The notes under the pieces: model-generated
The model's input: the letters and a program-made list of their open reading frames with translations, nothing else
Database searches by the model: none
Told to the model about the DNA's origin: nothing
Source: Candidula unifasciata
Taxonomy: Eukaryota; Mollusca; Gastropoda; Stylommatophora; Geomitridae
Direction: 5' to 3'
NCBI GenBank assembly: GCA_905116865.2
Contig: CAJHNH020001120.1
Span: 16,001 to 80,000 of the forward strand
Length of the DNA: 64,000 bases
Shown: positions 22,818 through 33,120 of the stretch, in pieces
Position numbering within the stretch: position 1 is the stretch's first letter
How the letters are laid out: every line of letters begins with the position of its first letter
Position numbers and translations under genes: made by a program

Positions 22818-23108
22818 TCTTCTTCTTCTTCATGTTTTCAGGCTGTAAACTACGGCAGAAAGTTCTGGTTGTTTATCCACTTCTGGACTCTAGTCCTGTT
22901 CCAGAACCTGAGTGTTGCATGCTCATCTATTTCACAGGCCTGATTCATTTGTATGCAGACTGTTAGTTCCAGTTCCTTGTCTCTCAGGCAGATGTACTCC
23001 AACTTTTAATGAAGATCCCAATTAGTTAACTCTCATGACATGCTTTTGGAAAGGCAGTGGGTCTATTTTCGTTTCCCTCACAATGAGGCCCAGGAACCAA
23101 CACGGGGA
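22818..23108 (-). mobile_element. SINE-like family B copy, minus strand
   Basis: CTTCTTCTTC tail side at 22818, then GGCTGTAAACTACGGCAGAA and the rest of the family in reverse order to CCAACACGGGG at 23108. It begins 70 bp after exon 11. Confidence 0.85.
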
Positions 23109-23159
23109 GACAGCATATTTAATTTTGTTGCTTTGTGTGTGTGTGTGGATAAACAGAAA

Positions 23160-23440
23160 GGTTCTGCTGTAGTGACAGGAGACTATGGACCAAGAAGACA
23201 TCCCACATCAAGGAGAATTAGCTCATAAACAGCATCATCTCCCGATAGCTGAGGAATCTTGGCCATGTTAAACATCGCCGCAGCCTGAAGATGGAGGCAG
23301 CAGTTTTGGGAAAATGAGTCACATGAAGAGGCACTTGCTATGAAAGGACATAAGGCTGGAGAAAGAGAGACTTTTAGGTGTACCATGATGAGAGTGATGT
23401 TCTGTGAAGGACCTGTTGATTGATAATGATGATGAGTGAC
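23160..23440 (+). mobile_element. Probable LINE 3' end
   Basis: GAGGAATCTTGGCCATGTTA and AAGATGGAGGCAGCAGTTTT are followed by an end of TGATAATGATGATGAGTGA, like the (TGA)n ends of the other LINE remnants. Coding patterns are too decayed to place by family. Confidence 0.45.
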
Positions 23441-23454
23441 AGCTTTTATTCTTT

Positions 23455-24011
23455 TGTGGTGTTAGCTGAAGAAGACTGAGAACTTATGGGCTTATCTTGT
23501 GTGCAGTGGTGTCAGCTGAAGAAGACTGAGAGATTGTGGGCTTATCTAGTGTACAGTGGTGTTAGCTGATGAAGACTGAGAACTTGTGGGCTTGTCTTGT
23601 GTACAGTGGTGTTAGCTGATGAAGACTTAGAACTTGTGGGCTTGTCTTGTGTACAGTGGTGTTAGCTGATGAAGACTTAGAACTTGTGGGCTTGTCTTGT
23701 GTACAGTGGTGTTAGCTGATGAAGACTTAGAACTTGTGGGCTTGTCTTGTGTACAGTGGTGTTAGCTGAAGAAGACTGAGAGATTGTGGGCTTATCTAGT
23801 GTTCAGTGGTGTTAGCTGAAGAAGACTGAGAGATTGTGGGCTTATCTAGTGTTCAGTGGTGTTAGCTGAAGAAGACTGAGAGATTGTGGACTTATCTTGT
23901 GTTCAGTGGTGTTAGCTGAAGAAGACTGAGAGATTGTGGACTTATCTTGTGTTCAGTGGTGTTAGCTGAAGAAGACTGAGAGATTGTGGACTTATCTAGT
24001 GTGCAGTGCTG
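23455..24011. repeat. 50-bp minisatellite, 11 units
   Basis: The unit begins GTGTTAGCTGAAGAAGACTG. Two subtypes alternate in blocks: one with TGATGAAGACTTAGAACTTG, the other with TGAAGAAGACTGAGAGATTG. Units are contiguous with no spacers. Confidence 0.95.
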
Positions 24012-24354
24012 TTTAGTAACTTGCTTGGAGTATACACTGCTGCTCAAGGCACCATTTTGATTCATGTTTTTGATCTTCAGTAATAAGATCTTGCAAAAGA
24101 TACTCGTGCCAGTTAGGACACACATTGACAAAACTTAATAACAGTATGACTAGAACATTCTTGCACTGGTACCCACAGGGTTCATAACAGCAAGAGAGTT
24201 AGAGGCTGAAGTGCATGTGATGTTGCAAAAATAAAAAAAAAGTTTCACTGTTTGTATGTTGGCTGATGACTTATGATTGATCAGTCAGTTGATCAAGTTG
24301 TCCCCTCAAGGTTGCTACCTAAAGGTTTACCAAACCACTCTGAGATTTAAAAAA

Positions 24355-24505
24355 AATTAATCTCAATCTGGATGGCAGACCAACACAACAGATCCCACAA
24401 ACTTCATTCAGCCTCCAAAGAAGTTATAATTAGAGCACCTGAAATGGTTTCACTAGCCATGCTTGACCTGCATTCCTATGGAGATAAGGACCAGTGTCAG
24501 GGCTT
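24355..24505 (+). mobile_element. LINE 3' tail fragment (RNase H-bearing family)
   Basis: It shares GATGGCAGACCAACA, GAAGTTATAATTA and the CTGCATTCCTATG segment with 7135-7300. It directly precedes the 16-bp array. Confidence 0.6.
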
Positions 24506-24526
24506 AGGCTCCACTGGGGAGATGAG

Positions 24527-25612
24527 ATGAGATGCTCCACTGGGGAGATGCTCTACTGTGGAGATGTTCCTCTGTGGAGATGTTCCTCTGTGGAGATGTT
24601 CCTCTGTGGAGATGTTCCACCGGGGAGATGTTCCACTGGGGAGATGTTCCTCTGTGGAGATGCTCCACTTACAGGGAGATGTTCCATGGGGAGATGTTCC
24701 ACTGGGGAGATGTTTCACTGGGGAGATGTTCCACTGGGTAGATTAGATGTTTCACTGGGGAGATGCTCCACTGGGGAGATGTTACACTGTGGAGATGCTC
24801 CACTGGGGAGATGTTCCACTGGGGAGATGCTCCACTGGGAAGATGTTTCACTGGGGAGATGCTCCACTGGAGAGATGTTCCTTTGTGGAGATGCTCCACC
24901 GGGGAGATGTTCCACTGGGGAGATGCTCCACTGGGGAGATGTTCCACTGGGGAGATGCTCCACTGGGGAGATGTTTCACTGGGGAGATGCTCCACTGGGG
25001 AGATGTTCCTTTGTGGAGATGCTCCACTGGGGAGATGTTCCACTGGGGAGATGCTCCGCTGGGGAGATGTTCCACTGGGGAGATGCTCTACTGTGGAGAT
25101 GTTCCTCTGTGGAGATGTTCCTCTGTGGAGATGTTCCACTGGGGAGATGTTCCACTGGGGAGATGTTCCTCTGTGGAGATGCTCCACTGTGGAGATGCTC
25201 CACTGTGGAGATGCTCCACTGGGGAGATGTTTCATGGGGAGATGTTCCACTGGGGAGATGCTCCACTGGGGAGATGTTCCACTGGGGAGATGCTCCACTG
25301 GGGAGATGTTCCACTGGGGAGATGTTCCATTGGGGAGATGTTCCTTTGTGGAGATGCTCCACTGGGGAGATGTTTCCACTGGGGAGATGCTCCACTGGGG
25401 AGATGTTCCACTGGGGAGATGCTCTACTGTGGAGATGTTCCTCTGTGGAGATGTTCCTCTGTGGAGATGTTCCACTGTGGAGATGTTCCACTGGGGAGAT
25501 GTTCCACTGTGGAGATGTTCCACTGTGGAGTTTTCCTCTGTGGAGATGTTCCTCTGTGGAGATGTTCCTCTGTGGAGATGTTCCACTGGGGAGATGTTCC
25601 ACTGGGGAGGAA
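24527..25612. repeat. 16-bp minisatellite, about 68 units
   Basis: The unit is CACTGGGGAGATGTTC with variants GATGCTC and CTCTGTGGAGATGTTC. No frame of the unit holds a stop, and 16 is not divisible by three, so all six frames stay open for up to 392 codons with a 16-residue cycle such as GRCSTGEMFHWGDAPL. This is a consequence of the repeat, not a gene: there is no signal sequence, no splice context, and each strand is equally open. Confidence 0.97.
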
Positions 25613-25962
25613 AGGGTAAGAGACAAAGAAGAAAAGGGAAAAAATAGATCCTGCTTCTTCCTGGGTACCTGAAGTTCTTAATCTGACTTCACAAGGCTTA
25701 TGTAATTTTTAAAAAATGATGAATATCTGATGAATATTGGATAAGCATCTCATGAATAATTCACCAGTGTCTGGAAAAAAATTGATAAATACCTCTGAGG
25801 AATTCTAGATGCATTTCTTATTATTAACTTGTGGATGGATAAAAAATAAATAAAACAGAGATGTCTTGAAAGAAATTAATTCAGAAAGAAAACTAGTAAT
25901 CTAGATCAGAAGAGACAATCTGCACTGTATGGGCATTTCATGAAAAAGCATTGTTCCCCTTT

Positions 25963-26240
25963 TAGCATTCACAGGTTGTACATTTCAGTAGAAAGTTCTG
26001 GTTGTTTGTCCACTTCTGGACTATGGTCTTGATTCAGAATGTAAGTTTTGTGTATACATCCATTTGACAGGTCTGGCTTATTTGTACATCCTCTCGGGCA
26101 CACAAGCACATTAATTTTGAAGGAAAAACCCCTTGTCAGTCAACTTGAACATGTTTTTGTTGGGTGGGGGGGGGGGGGGGGGGGGGGGGTCTGGGTTCTT
26201 TGTTCACCCAGAAGGGTGCCTGGAACCCACACGGGTTTCA
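25963..26240 (-). mobile_element. SINE-like family B copy, minus strand, with poly-G tract
   Basis: AGTAGAAAGTTCTGGTTGTT through to CCTGGAACCCACACGGG in reverse family order. A run of over 20 G interrupted by one T lies at 26165-26190. Confidence 0.8.
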
Positions 26241-26244
26241 TGAG

Positions 26245-26490
26245 AAGGTAAAACTGGAGTTCATCATATCAACTGAAAAGTTGGAGGAAAAGAGATGCAG
26301 AGGAAGACCAAAAGAGGTGATGTTACGTAATTTAGTTGTATGACTTGGAGGAGTATCTATATCATAAAACAATTGAGGCGTCTGGGGAAAATGGAGTATG
26401 TGGCAAGCATAGAGTCCTATGTAATGCAGGAGACAACTCGTGTAGTCAGTTGCTGTGCTTGTTGAATAAAATTATTATTATTTTTAATTT
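26245..26490 (+). mobile_element. LINE 3' end with (ATT)n tail
   Basis: EKLEEKRCRGRPKEVMLRNL is the basic G-R-P end of a non-LTR ORF2, after which the frame breaks. It ends in AAATTATTATTATT. Confidence 0.65.
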
Positions 26491-26602
26491 TCGTAAATGT
26501 TGATCATTTCTGTTCATTGTAGAATGCAGCCAATGCTCCTGACGGTTTCTGTGTTTTGTTTTTGTTTTCCCCACTTTTTGCCCTGTTCTGTGCTTCTTGC
26601 TT

Positions 26603-27970
26603 ATTTTCTGTATCCTTGCTCTATTTTCTGTGTGTTTTGTTTTGTGTTCTTGCTCTATTTTCTGTATTCTTGCTCTATTTTCTTGTCCATTTTCTGTGTT
26701 TTGTATTCTTGCTCTATTTTCTGTATCCTTGCTCTATTTTCTGTGTTTTTGTTTTGTGTTCTTGCTCTATTTTCTGTATCCTTGCTCTATTTTCTGTGTT
26801 TTTGTTTTGTGTTCTTGCTCTATTTTCTGTATCCTTGCTCTATTTTCTGTGTTTTTGTTTTGTGTTCTTGCTCTATTTTCTGTATTCTTGCTCTATTTTC
26901 TGTGTTTTTGTTTTGTATTCTTGCTCTATTTTCTGTGTTTTTGTTTTGTATTCTTGCTCTATTTTCTGTGTTTTTGTTTTGTGTTCTTGCTCTATTTTCT
27001 GTGTTTTTGTTTTGTGTTCTTGCTCTATTTTCTGTGATTTTGTTTTGTATTCTTGCTCTATTTTCTGTATCCTTGCTCTATTTTCTGTGTTTTTGTTTTG
27101 TGTTCTTGCTCTATTTTCTGTATTTTTGTTCTGTGTTCTTGCTCTATTTTCTGTGTCCTTGCTCTATTTTCTGTGTTTTTGTTCTGTGTTCTTGCTCTAT
27201 TTTCTGTCTATTTTTGTTTTTGTTTTTCTTGCTCTATTTTCTGTGTTTTTGCTCTATATTTTCTGTGTTTTTCTTTTTGTTTTGTGTTTCTTGCTCTATT
27301 TTCTGTATCCTTGCTCTATTTTCTGTGTTTTTGTTTTGTGTTCTTGCTCTATTCTTGCTCTATTTTCTGTGTTTTTTGTTTTTTCTGTGTTCTGTGTTTT
27401 TGTTTTGTATTCTTGCTCTATATTTTCTGTGTTTTTGTTTTGTGTTCTTGCTCTATTTTCTGTGTTTTTGTTTTGTGTTCTTGCTCTATTTTCTGTGTTT
27501 TTGTTTTGTGTTCTGTGTTTTTTGTTTTGTGTTCTTGCTCTATTTTCTGTATCCTTGCTCTATTTTCTGTGTTTTTGTTTTGTGTTCTTGCTCTATTTTC
27601 TGTATTCTTGCTCTATTTTCTGTGTTTTTGTTTTGTATTCTTGCTCTATATTTTCTGTGTTTTTGTTTTGTATTCTTGCTCTATTTTCTGTGTTTTTGTT
27701 TTGTATTCTTGCTCTATTTTCTGTGTTTTTGTTTTGTGTTCTTGCTCTATTTTCTGTGTTTTTGTTTTGTGTTCTTGCTCTATTTTCTGTGTTTTTGTTT
27801 TGTGTTCTTGCTATATTTTCTGTATCCTTGCTCTATATTTTCTGTGTTTTTGTTTTGTGTTCTTGCTCTATTTTCTGTGTTTCTGTTTTGTGTTCTTGCT
27901 CTATTTTCTGTATCCTTGCTCTATTTTCTGTGTTTGTGTTTTGTGTTCTTCCTCTGTGTTCTGTGTTCTT
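26603..27970. repeat. Compound T-rich minisatellite (33-bp and 20-bp units)
   Basis: CTTGCTCTATTTTCTGTG followed by TTTTTGTTTTGTGTT gives a 33-bp unit; a shorter 20-bp unit ends CTGTATC. The two are interspersed. It translates to Phe/Leu/Cys-rich frames of up to 526 codons that mimic membrane proteins. The frames shift freely between units, so they are not coding. Confidence 0.95.
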
Positions 27971-28289
27971 GCAGTAGCTTCACTGTTCATAAAGTGATCA
28001 GTTGTCTCACTTATCAACACTGTGGAGAAGTGGTAAATACTCCTTCTCCCCCAAGGTTCAACCCCCATCCGTGGTAAGGGTCACCCAGCCTTGTAAAGTG
28101 GGTACTGCATAATGTTATGATAATTATCCTGTAATAAAATATGGCAAGGGAGATAACTGAACGCCTTACTACATCATTCAGTGTGTAGTATTTAAAAAAA
28201 AATTAAGTAAACGACCAATTTTTACGCCAGTGGTACATCAAACATATGATGCTAGATTAATATTTTATAATCCAGTGGGTCCTCAGTAC

Positions 28290-28573
28290 TTCCATGTTGG
28301 TTACTTGACCCCATTTTGGAGGGAAAAAAAGACCCTCTGTCCGCCAATAAGCAGGTTGTAAAAGTCGACTAAAAAGGGGTTATAATTTGGAAGTTGGAGT
28401 GGAATGTGCCTGACAGGGAAAGAACCAACAGTCTGCATAATAAGCCAGACCTATCAAACTGCTGTGCATGGAAAACTCAGGTTCTGAAACAAGGTCAGAA
28501 TTCAGAAGTGGATGAATGACCAGACATTTTCGCTCGAGTTTACAGCCAGTGAAAGCTAAGAAGGAGAAGAAGT
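28290..28573 (+). mobile_element. SINE-like family B copy, diverged
   Basis: CCATGTTGGTTACTTGACCC head, GAAAGAACCAACAGTCTGCA, CTCAGGTTCTGAAAC and a GAAGGAGAAGAAG tail. A short stretch like family D (GTCAACATCATGCCAGGCCG) follows to about 28660. Confidence 0.75.
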
Positions 28574-28837
28574 ACTCAGTGGGTCAACATCATGCCAGGC
28601 CGCCTTTACTTTCCAGGACTATAGCTGGTACCTGTTTAAGGCTGAGTCAACCTGTGAGCCAATCTTGTCAGTCCAGCAAAATCTTGAAGCTTGCACATGC
28701 AAAGTAAAAATGCATAAGGCAACTGTCATATATGCCAAATTACAGTAGTATCTGTGAATGAATTACCTTTACCTCAGCCTGATCCTAAACTGAATCCATG
28801 ATGCTGAGTCTGGTTTTAGACTAGTCACAGTAACCAT

Positions 28838-29048
28838 GGAAGCTATGGTAGGGTAGTGGTTGGACAATCACCCGATGGCCTCATGATCTTGTGTTTGATT
28901 CTTCGTCGAGACACATTTTTTGGTTCAAAACTGCCATGGCTACCAGGTCGACTTAGTCTAAAATGGGAAATGTCCTGGGATGTAAAGGTGGCCAGCTTGA
29001 TGCTGACCACAGGACTCACATTATTCTGTAGTCTATTTAAGTAAAATA
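28838..29048 (+). mobile_element. SINE family D copy, plus strand
   Basis: It opens with the tRNA-like head (GGTAGGGTAGTGGTTGGACA; box-B-like GTTTGATTC), then GGTCGACTTAGTCTAAAATG and TGATGCTGACC. It is the only nearly complete plus-strand copy of this family. Confidence 0.8.
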
Positions 29049-29374
29049 TTTCCAGTGTGCCACTGATGTAAAAAGAGTCTAATAAATTTGCATCTATGAA
29101 AGTCTAACCCATAGTGACACAAACCAATCATTATTGCCTTATACCAGGGCTTTCTAAACTGTGTTCTGACACATTAAGTGGGTCAGCTGCAGTTTGAAGG
29201 TGTGTCACATGAAGATGAGTCTGTGTTTCTTTTAGTAGGGGTTAGTTAAACTTATGGTGTGCTAGTAGACTGAATTACTATATGGCAAAATTATATTTTT
29301 CTAAAAAAGTGTCGCCAGTATTAAAAGTTTGGAAAGCCTTGACTGATACTGTTGTTGATGTGTGCTTTTTTCAG

Positions 29375-29407
29375 GTTCCAAGGCAGGACCACCTCGAGAT
29401 CCCAGAG
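29375..29407 (+). CDS. Host gene exon 12 (micro-exon)
   Basis: A strong acceptor (TGTGCTTTTTTCAG) and donor GTCAGT flank 33 nt that read VPRQDHLEIPE in phase 0, both in and out. It matches exon 11 upstream and exon 13 downstream. Confidence 0.65.
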
Positions 29408-29640
29408 GTCAGTTTTCAGTCATGACCACTTACTTATATCCCACAATTAAATTACAATTTAATGAATCCCAAAAAATATTGTAACTTTTTCTGGTACAAA
29501 TCACTGTATCATATTTCTATTAGTTACTTCATCTGCCTGTGGCTATCCCTAACTTCCCGTGCCAACCAGAGTTCTTGAATCAACCCACTAATAGAACATG
29601 TAAGAGCTTTTTACTTCACAATTCCTTTACATTTATAACC

Positions 29641-29644
<4 letters not shown>

Positions 29645-29705
<61 letters not shown>

Positions 29706-29706
29706 T
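29645..29706. repeat. (CT)n microsatellite
   Basis: A long CT run with two TTT breaks in the intron after exon 12. Confidence 0.95.
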
Positions 29707-30146
29707 GTATGAGTGCGTGTGTGCATGCGTGGTTTTTGTTTGTTGGTTTGTTTATTTTGCATTAGATTTGTCTTCTTCTTCACTTCTTTTTATCAGTTCA
29801 GATGGAGAAATCAGACACATCTTACTGTTCTAGATGTTCTCTGATGTTATATTTTCATATTGTTTTTGGACTGCCTCCCTCTTCTCTGTTGGTGTATGGC
29901 TTGTTTGGTGTGTCATATCAAGGTGTTCTCTGTTAGTGAGCAAACCATTTGTTTGCTGTCTTTGTATGTAATTTACAATTCATTATCTGGTAACTTTTTT
30001 TCTCTTATGACCTCATTCCTGATTTTGTCTCTTCTGGTCACTCCTGCTTTCTCTGACCCACTTATTTTATTGCATTTTAAATTATTCATCACCTTTGTGT
30101 AGAATGATTTAAAATAATGTTCATGTTTTGTTCATTTTTATTTCAG

Positions 30147-30212
30147 CTTATTGATGATCCTAACACAATATCAACCTCAACTTCTTGGTCACGACTTAGA
30201 CACTGCGGCTGA
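30147..30212 (+). CDS. Host gene exon 13: terminal exon, or internal ending at 30187
   Basis: The acceptor CATTTTTATTTCAG is good. Phase 0 from exon 12 gives LIDDPNTISTSTSWSRLRHC plus Gly and then TGA at 30210-30212, so this could be a short C-terminal exon. A weak donor (TTG|GTCACG, GT at 30188) would instead end the exon in phase 2, the phase needed by the candidate exon at 38309. No AATAAA is seen before the 51-bp array that starts about 10 bp after the stop, which argues against termination here. Confidence 0.5.
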   Translation, partial: LIDDPNTISTSTSWSRLRHCG

Positions 30213-30221
30213 ACTTGTTCT

Positions 30222-31070
30222 TGTATCATGTATTTGTGTTGATTGTTAACATTTACCAGTAGTTTGTATCCAAAATTCATGTATTTGTGTTGATTGTTAA
30301 CATTTACCAGTAGTTTGTATCCAAAATTCATGTATTTGTGTTGATTGTTAACATTTACCAGTAGTTTGTATCCAAAATTCATGTATTTGTGTTGATTGTT
30401 AACATTTACCAGTAGTTTGTATCCAAAATTCATGTATTTGTGTTGATTGTTAACATTTACCAGTAGTTTGTATCCAAAATTCATGTATTTGTGTTGATTA
30501 TTAACATTTACCAGTAGTTTGTATCCAAAATTCATGTATTTGTGTTGATTATTAACGTTTACCAGTAGTTTGTATCCAAAATTCATGTATTTGTGTTGAT
30601 TATTAACATTTACCAGTAGTTTGTATCCAAAATTCATGTATTTGTGTTGATTATTAACGTTTACCAGTAGTTTGTATCCCACATTCATGTATTTGTGTTG
30701 ATTGTTAACATTGACCAGTAGTTTATATCCCACATTCATGTATTTGTGTTAATTGTTAACATTGACCAGTAGTTTATATCCCACATTCATGTATTTGTGT
30801 TGATTGTTAACATTGACCAGTAGTTTATATCCCACATTCATGTATTTGTGTTAATTGTTAACATTGACCAGTAGTTTATATCCCACATTCATGTATTTGT
30901 GTTGATTGTTAACATTGACCAGTAGTTTATATCCCACATTCATGTATTTGTGTTAATTGTTAACATTGACCAGTAGTTTATATCCCACATTCATGTATTT
31001 ATGTTGATTGTTAACATTGACCAGTAGTTTATATCCCACATTAATATATTTGTGTTGATTGTTAACTCTG
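30222..31070. repeat. 51-bp minisatellite, 16-17 units, higher-order structure
   Basis: The unit contains TCATGTATTTGTGTTGATTG, TTAACATTTACCAGTAG and TTTGTATCCAAAAT. The first nine units carry TACCAGTAGTTTGTATCC; later ones carry GACCAGTAGTTTATATCC. Single-base variants alternate from unit to unit. As 51 is 17 codons, a false 198-codon frame appears on the minus strand. Confidence 0.96.
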
Positions 31071-31174
31071 ACCAAGTAGTTTACCTGCCACATTTATGTA
31101 TTTATGCTTTTTTAAAAATTCCACCAGTTTATAGGTTATATCCCACATTCGTATTGTCAACTTTGGTAAAGTAG

Positions 31175-31496
31175 TAAAGACCTTTTTTCACGCCTTTAGG
31201 CGAATAGGGCATATAGGGCTAGTAAAAGTAAAGGACCCTTTTCCACGCCTTTAGGCGTATAGGGCATATAGGGCTAGACCTTTATTTTTATTGACGAATC
31301 GGCACAAGATGGCTGATGTGGTCAGCATCACGCCAGCCGCCTTTACTTCCTAGGACTGCACCCGGTACCCAGTCAAGGCTGGGTTGACCAGGGAGCCAGG
31401 TCATTTTTAAAAATAAGTTCGGCTCCGCCAGGGAGCGAGCCCACGACCTTCCAATCTGCAGGTGAGCATCTAGCCACTCCGCCTCGGTGACTCCCA
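31175..31496 (-). mobile_element. SINE family D copy with duplicated 3' segment
   Basis: On the minus strand a tRNA-like head (GGCGGAGTGGCTAGATGC; GGTCGTGGGCTCGCTC) leads into the family body. The far end CACGCCTTTAGGCG...GGGCATATAGGGCTAG occurs twice in tandem (31189-31226 and 31240-31277). Confidence 0.85.
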
Positions 31497-31589
31497 TTGT
31501 TAACTTTGCAGTGCTTAATTCATCAGTCAGTATGGTTATTAAATCCTGATCTCATGATGGACGTGGGTGTCACAGCATGAAAGTGAACA

Positions 31590-31834
31590 AAGTAAAAGTC
31601 CCTCTACATGTCAGTGGCACATCGGGCATATAAGGCAAGACTTATGACCTATCTTTATAGACCAGTTGGCCCGTGATGGGTGATGTGGTCAACATCACGC
31701 CGGCTGCCTTTACCTCCCAGGATTTCCCTGGGACCCATTTAAAGCTGGGATCAACCACCTACACCCTGCAGATTTGAACCCATAGCCTTAGGATCTGCAG
31801 GTCAGTATCTAGCCACTACACCATGGCAGCTCCC
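31590..31834 (-). mobile_element. SINE family D copy
   Basis: The complement begins GGGAGCTGCCATGGTGTAGT with box-B-like GGGTTCAAATC near 31777, and keeps the body to GTGGCACATCGGGCATATAA. It is the clearest copy of the family. Confidence 0.88.
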
Positions 31835-32149
31835 ATCATAACATACACAGTGTGTTTATGTAGTAAAACCTTGTTAACCAGAATAGCAGAGGACAGAACA
31901 ATCAAGATTTTATGTTGAAAAATATGTACTGAGTGAGAAAAAATAATAATAATACATCCCATTGTGTTCATGTAAACTGTGACAGTAGGGAAGTTGGAGG
32001 GGAGGAGAGGCAGAGGGAGACTGAGAGACAGGATGCTGGACAGTTTAACATCATGGTATGGAGGATCAATGAATTCCAGAGAAATTTGACTAAAAAGCTC
32101 AACAAAATGGGAAAGAAAAAACGTGCACAAAACAACACAACGTAACGAT

Positions 32150-32655
32150 TCAGTGGCATTGCAGGATGCAGTGGCATTGCAGGATTAAGTGGCATTGCAG
32201 GATTCAGTGGCATTGCAGGATTCAGTGGCATTGCAGGATTCAGTGGCATTGCAGGATTCAGTGGCATTGCAGGATTAAGTGGCATTGCAGGATTCAGTGA
32301 CATCGCAAGGATTCAGTGGCATTGCAGGATTCAGTGGCATTGCAAGGATCAGTGGCATTGCAGGATTCAGTGTCATTGCAGGATTCAGTGGCATTGCAAG
32401 GATCAGTGGCATTGCAGGATTCAGTGGCATTGCAAGGATCAGTGGCATTGCAGGATTCCGTGGCATTGCAGGATTCAGTTGCATTGCAGTATTCAGTGTC
32501 ATTGCAGGATTCAGTGGCATTGCTAGGATCAGTGGCATTGCAGGATTCAGTGGCATTGCAAGGATCAGTGGCATTGCAGAATTCAGTGGCATTTGCAGGA
32601 TTCAGTGGCATCGCAAGGATCAGTGGCATTGGAAGGCTCAGTGGCACTGCAAGGT
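32150..32655. repeat. 18-bp minisatellite, about 28 units
   Basis: The unit is CAGTGGCATTGCAGGATT with an AAGGATCAGTGGCATTG variant. As 18 is six codons, all frames remain open. The hydrophobic Gly/Ile/Ala repeats are not protein evidence. Confidence 0.96.
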
Positions 32656-32686
32656 CAGACGGTACCCGGTGCGAACAATTTCCTAC

Positions 32687-32775
32687 CTGCCCGTGTGGGT
32701 TCCGGGGTCCTGTTATAGGCAAAACAGGAATAGACCCAATATCTCCCCAGCAAGCATGTGGTGTTTTGACTGAGG
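32687..32775 (+). mobile_element. SINE-like family B, 5' fragment
   Basis: CCCGTGTGGGTTCCGGGGTC through CCCCAGCAAGCATGTGG is the family head; the rest is absent. Confidence 0.7.
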
Positions 32776-32817
32776 TTGGAATAGGCCAAATGACCTCTTT
32801 CTAGTAGCAAATACAGT

Positions 32818-33120
32818 CAGGGCCGTCTTAACGCAGGGGCAGGCTGGGCACTTGTCCGGGGGGGGGGGTGGGGGGGGGGGGCAACAAGCATAGTGGGCCC
32901 CATCATAAGCCGCGTAATATGTTTAATATTATCCACCAATTACATGTCACTCCTTTGAGAGGTTGTCATAGGGGCCTCAGCACAGTAGTTTTCCCAGGAC
33001 CATGCGGCAGAGTTTCTCTGTATAATGCTTACGGTGCCGCCTAATGCTGCCTCATCTCTTTATCATAACACAGCATGATCCTACAGGGGCCTATAATGAT
33101 CAGACGGCTCTGTATATAAG
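32818..33120. repeat. Dispersed repeat beginning AGGGCCGTCTTAA
   Basis: AGGGCCGTCTTAACGCAGGG, GGCTGGGCACTT, a poly-G run (32859-32880), GGGCCCCATCATAAGC and TTGAGAGGTTGTCATAGG. A related copy lies at 52060-52235, and its start recurs at 41278. The class is unknown. Confidence 0.6.

Noticed and set aside
23455..24011. Possible CRISPR-like array of regular repeats
   Set aside because: Repeats are contiguous with no unique spacers, and the sequence is eukaryotic. The same applies to every other array here.
24494..25672. 392-codon open frame, Gly/Cys/Trp/Met-rich
   Set aside because: It is entirely the 16-bp array, whose unit has no stop in any frame; both strands are equally open.
26497..28077. 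526-codon Phe/Leu/Cys-rich frame resembling a multi-pass membrane protein
   Set aside because: Translation of a T-rich 33/20-bp minisatellite; three frames are similarly open and hydrophobicity follows from T-rich codons.
30143..30739. 198-codon minus-strand frame with 17-residue repeats
   Set aside because: It is the 51-bp array read on the opposite strand; it carries no coding signal.
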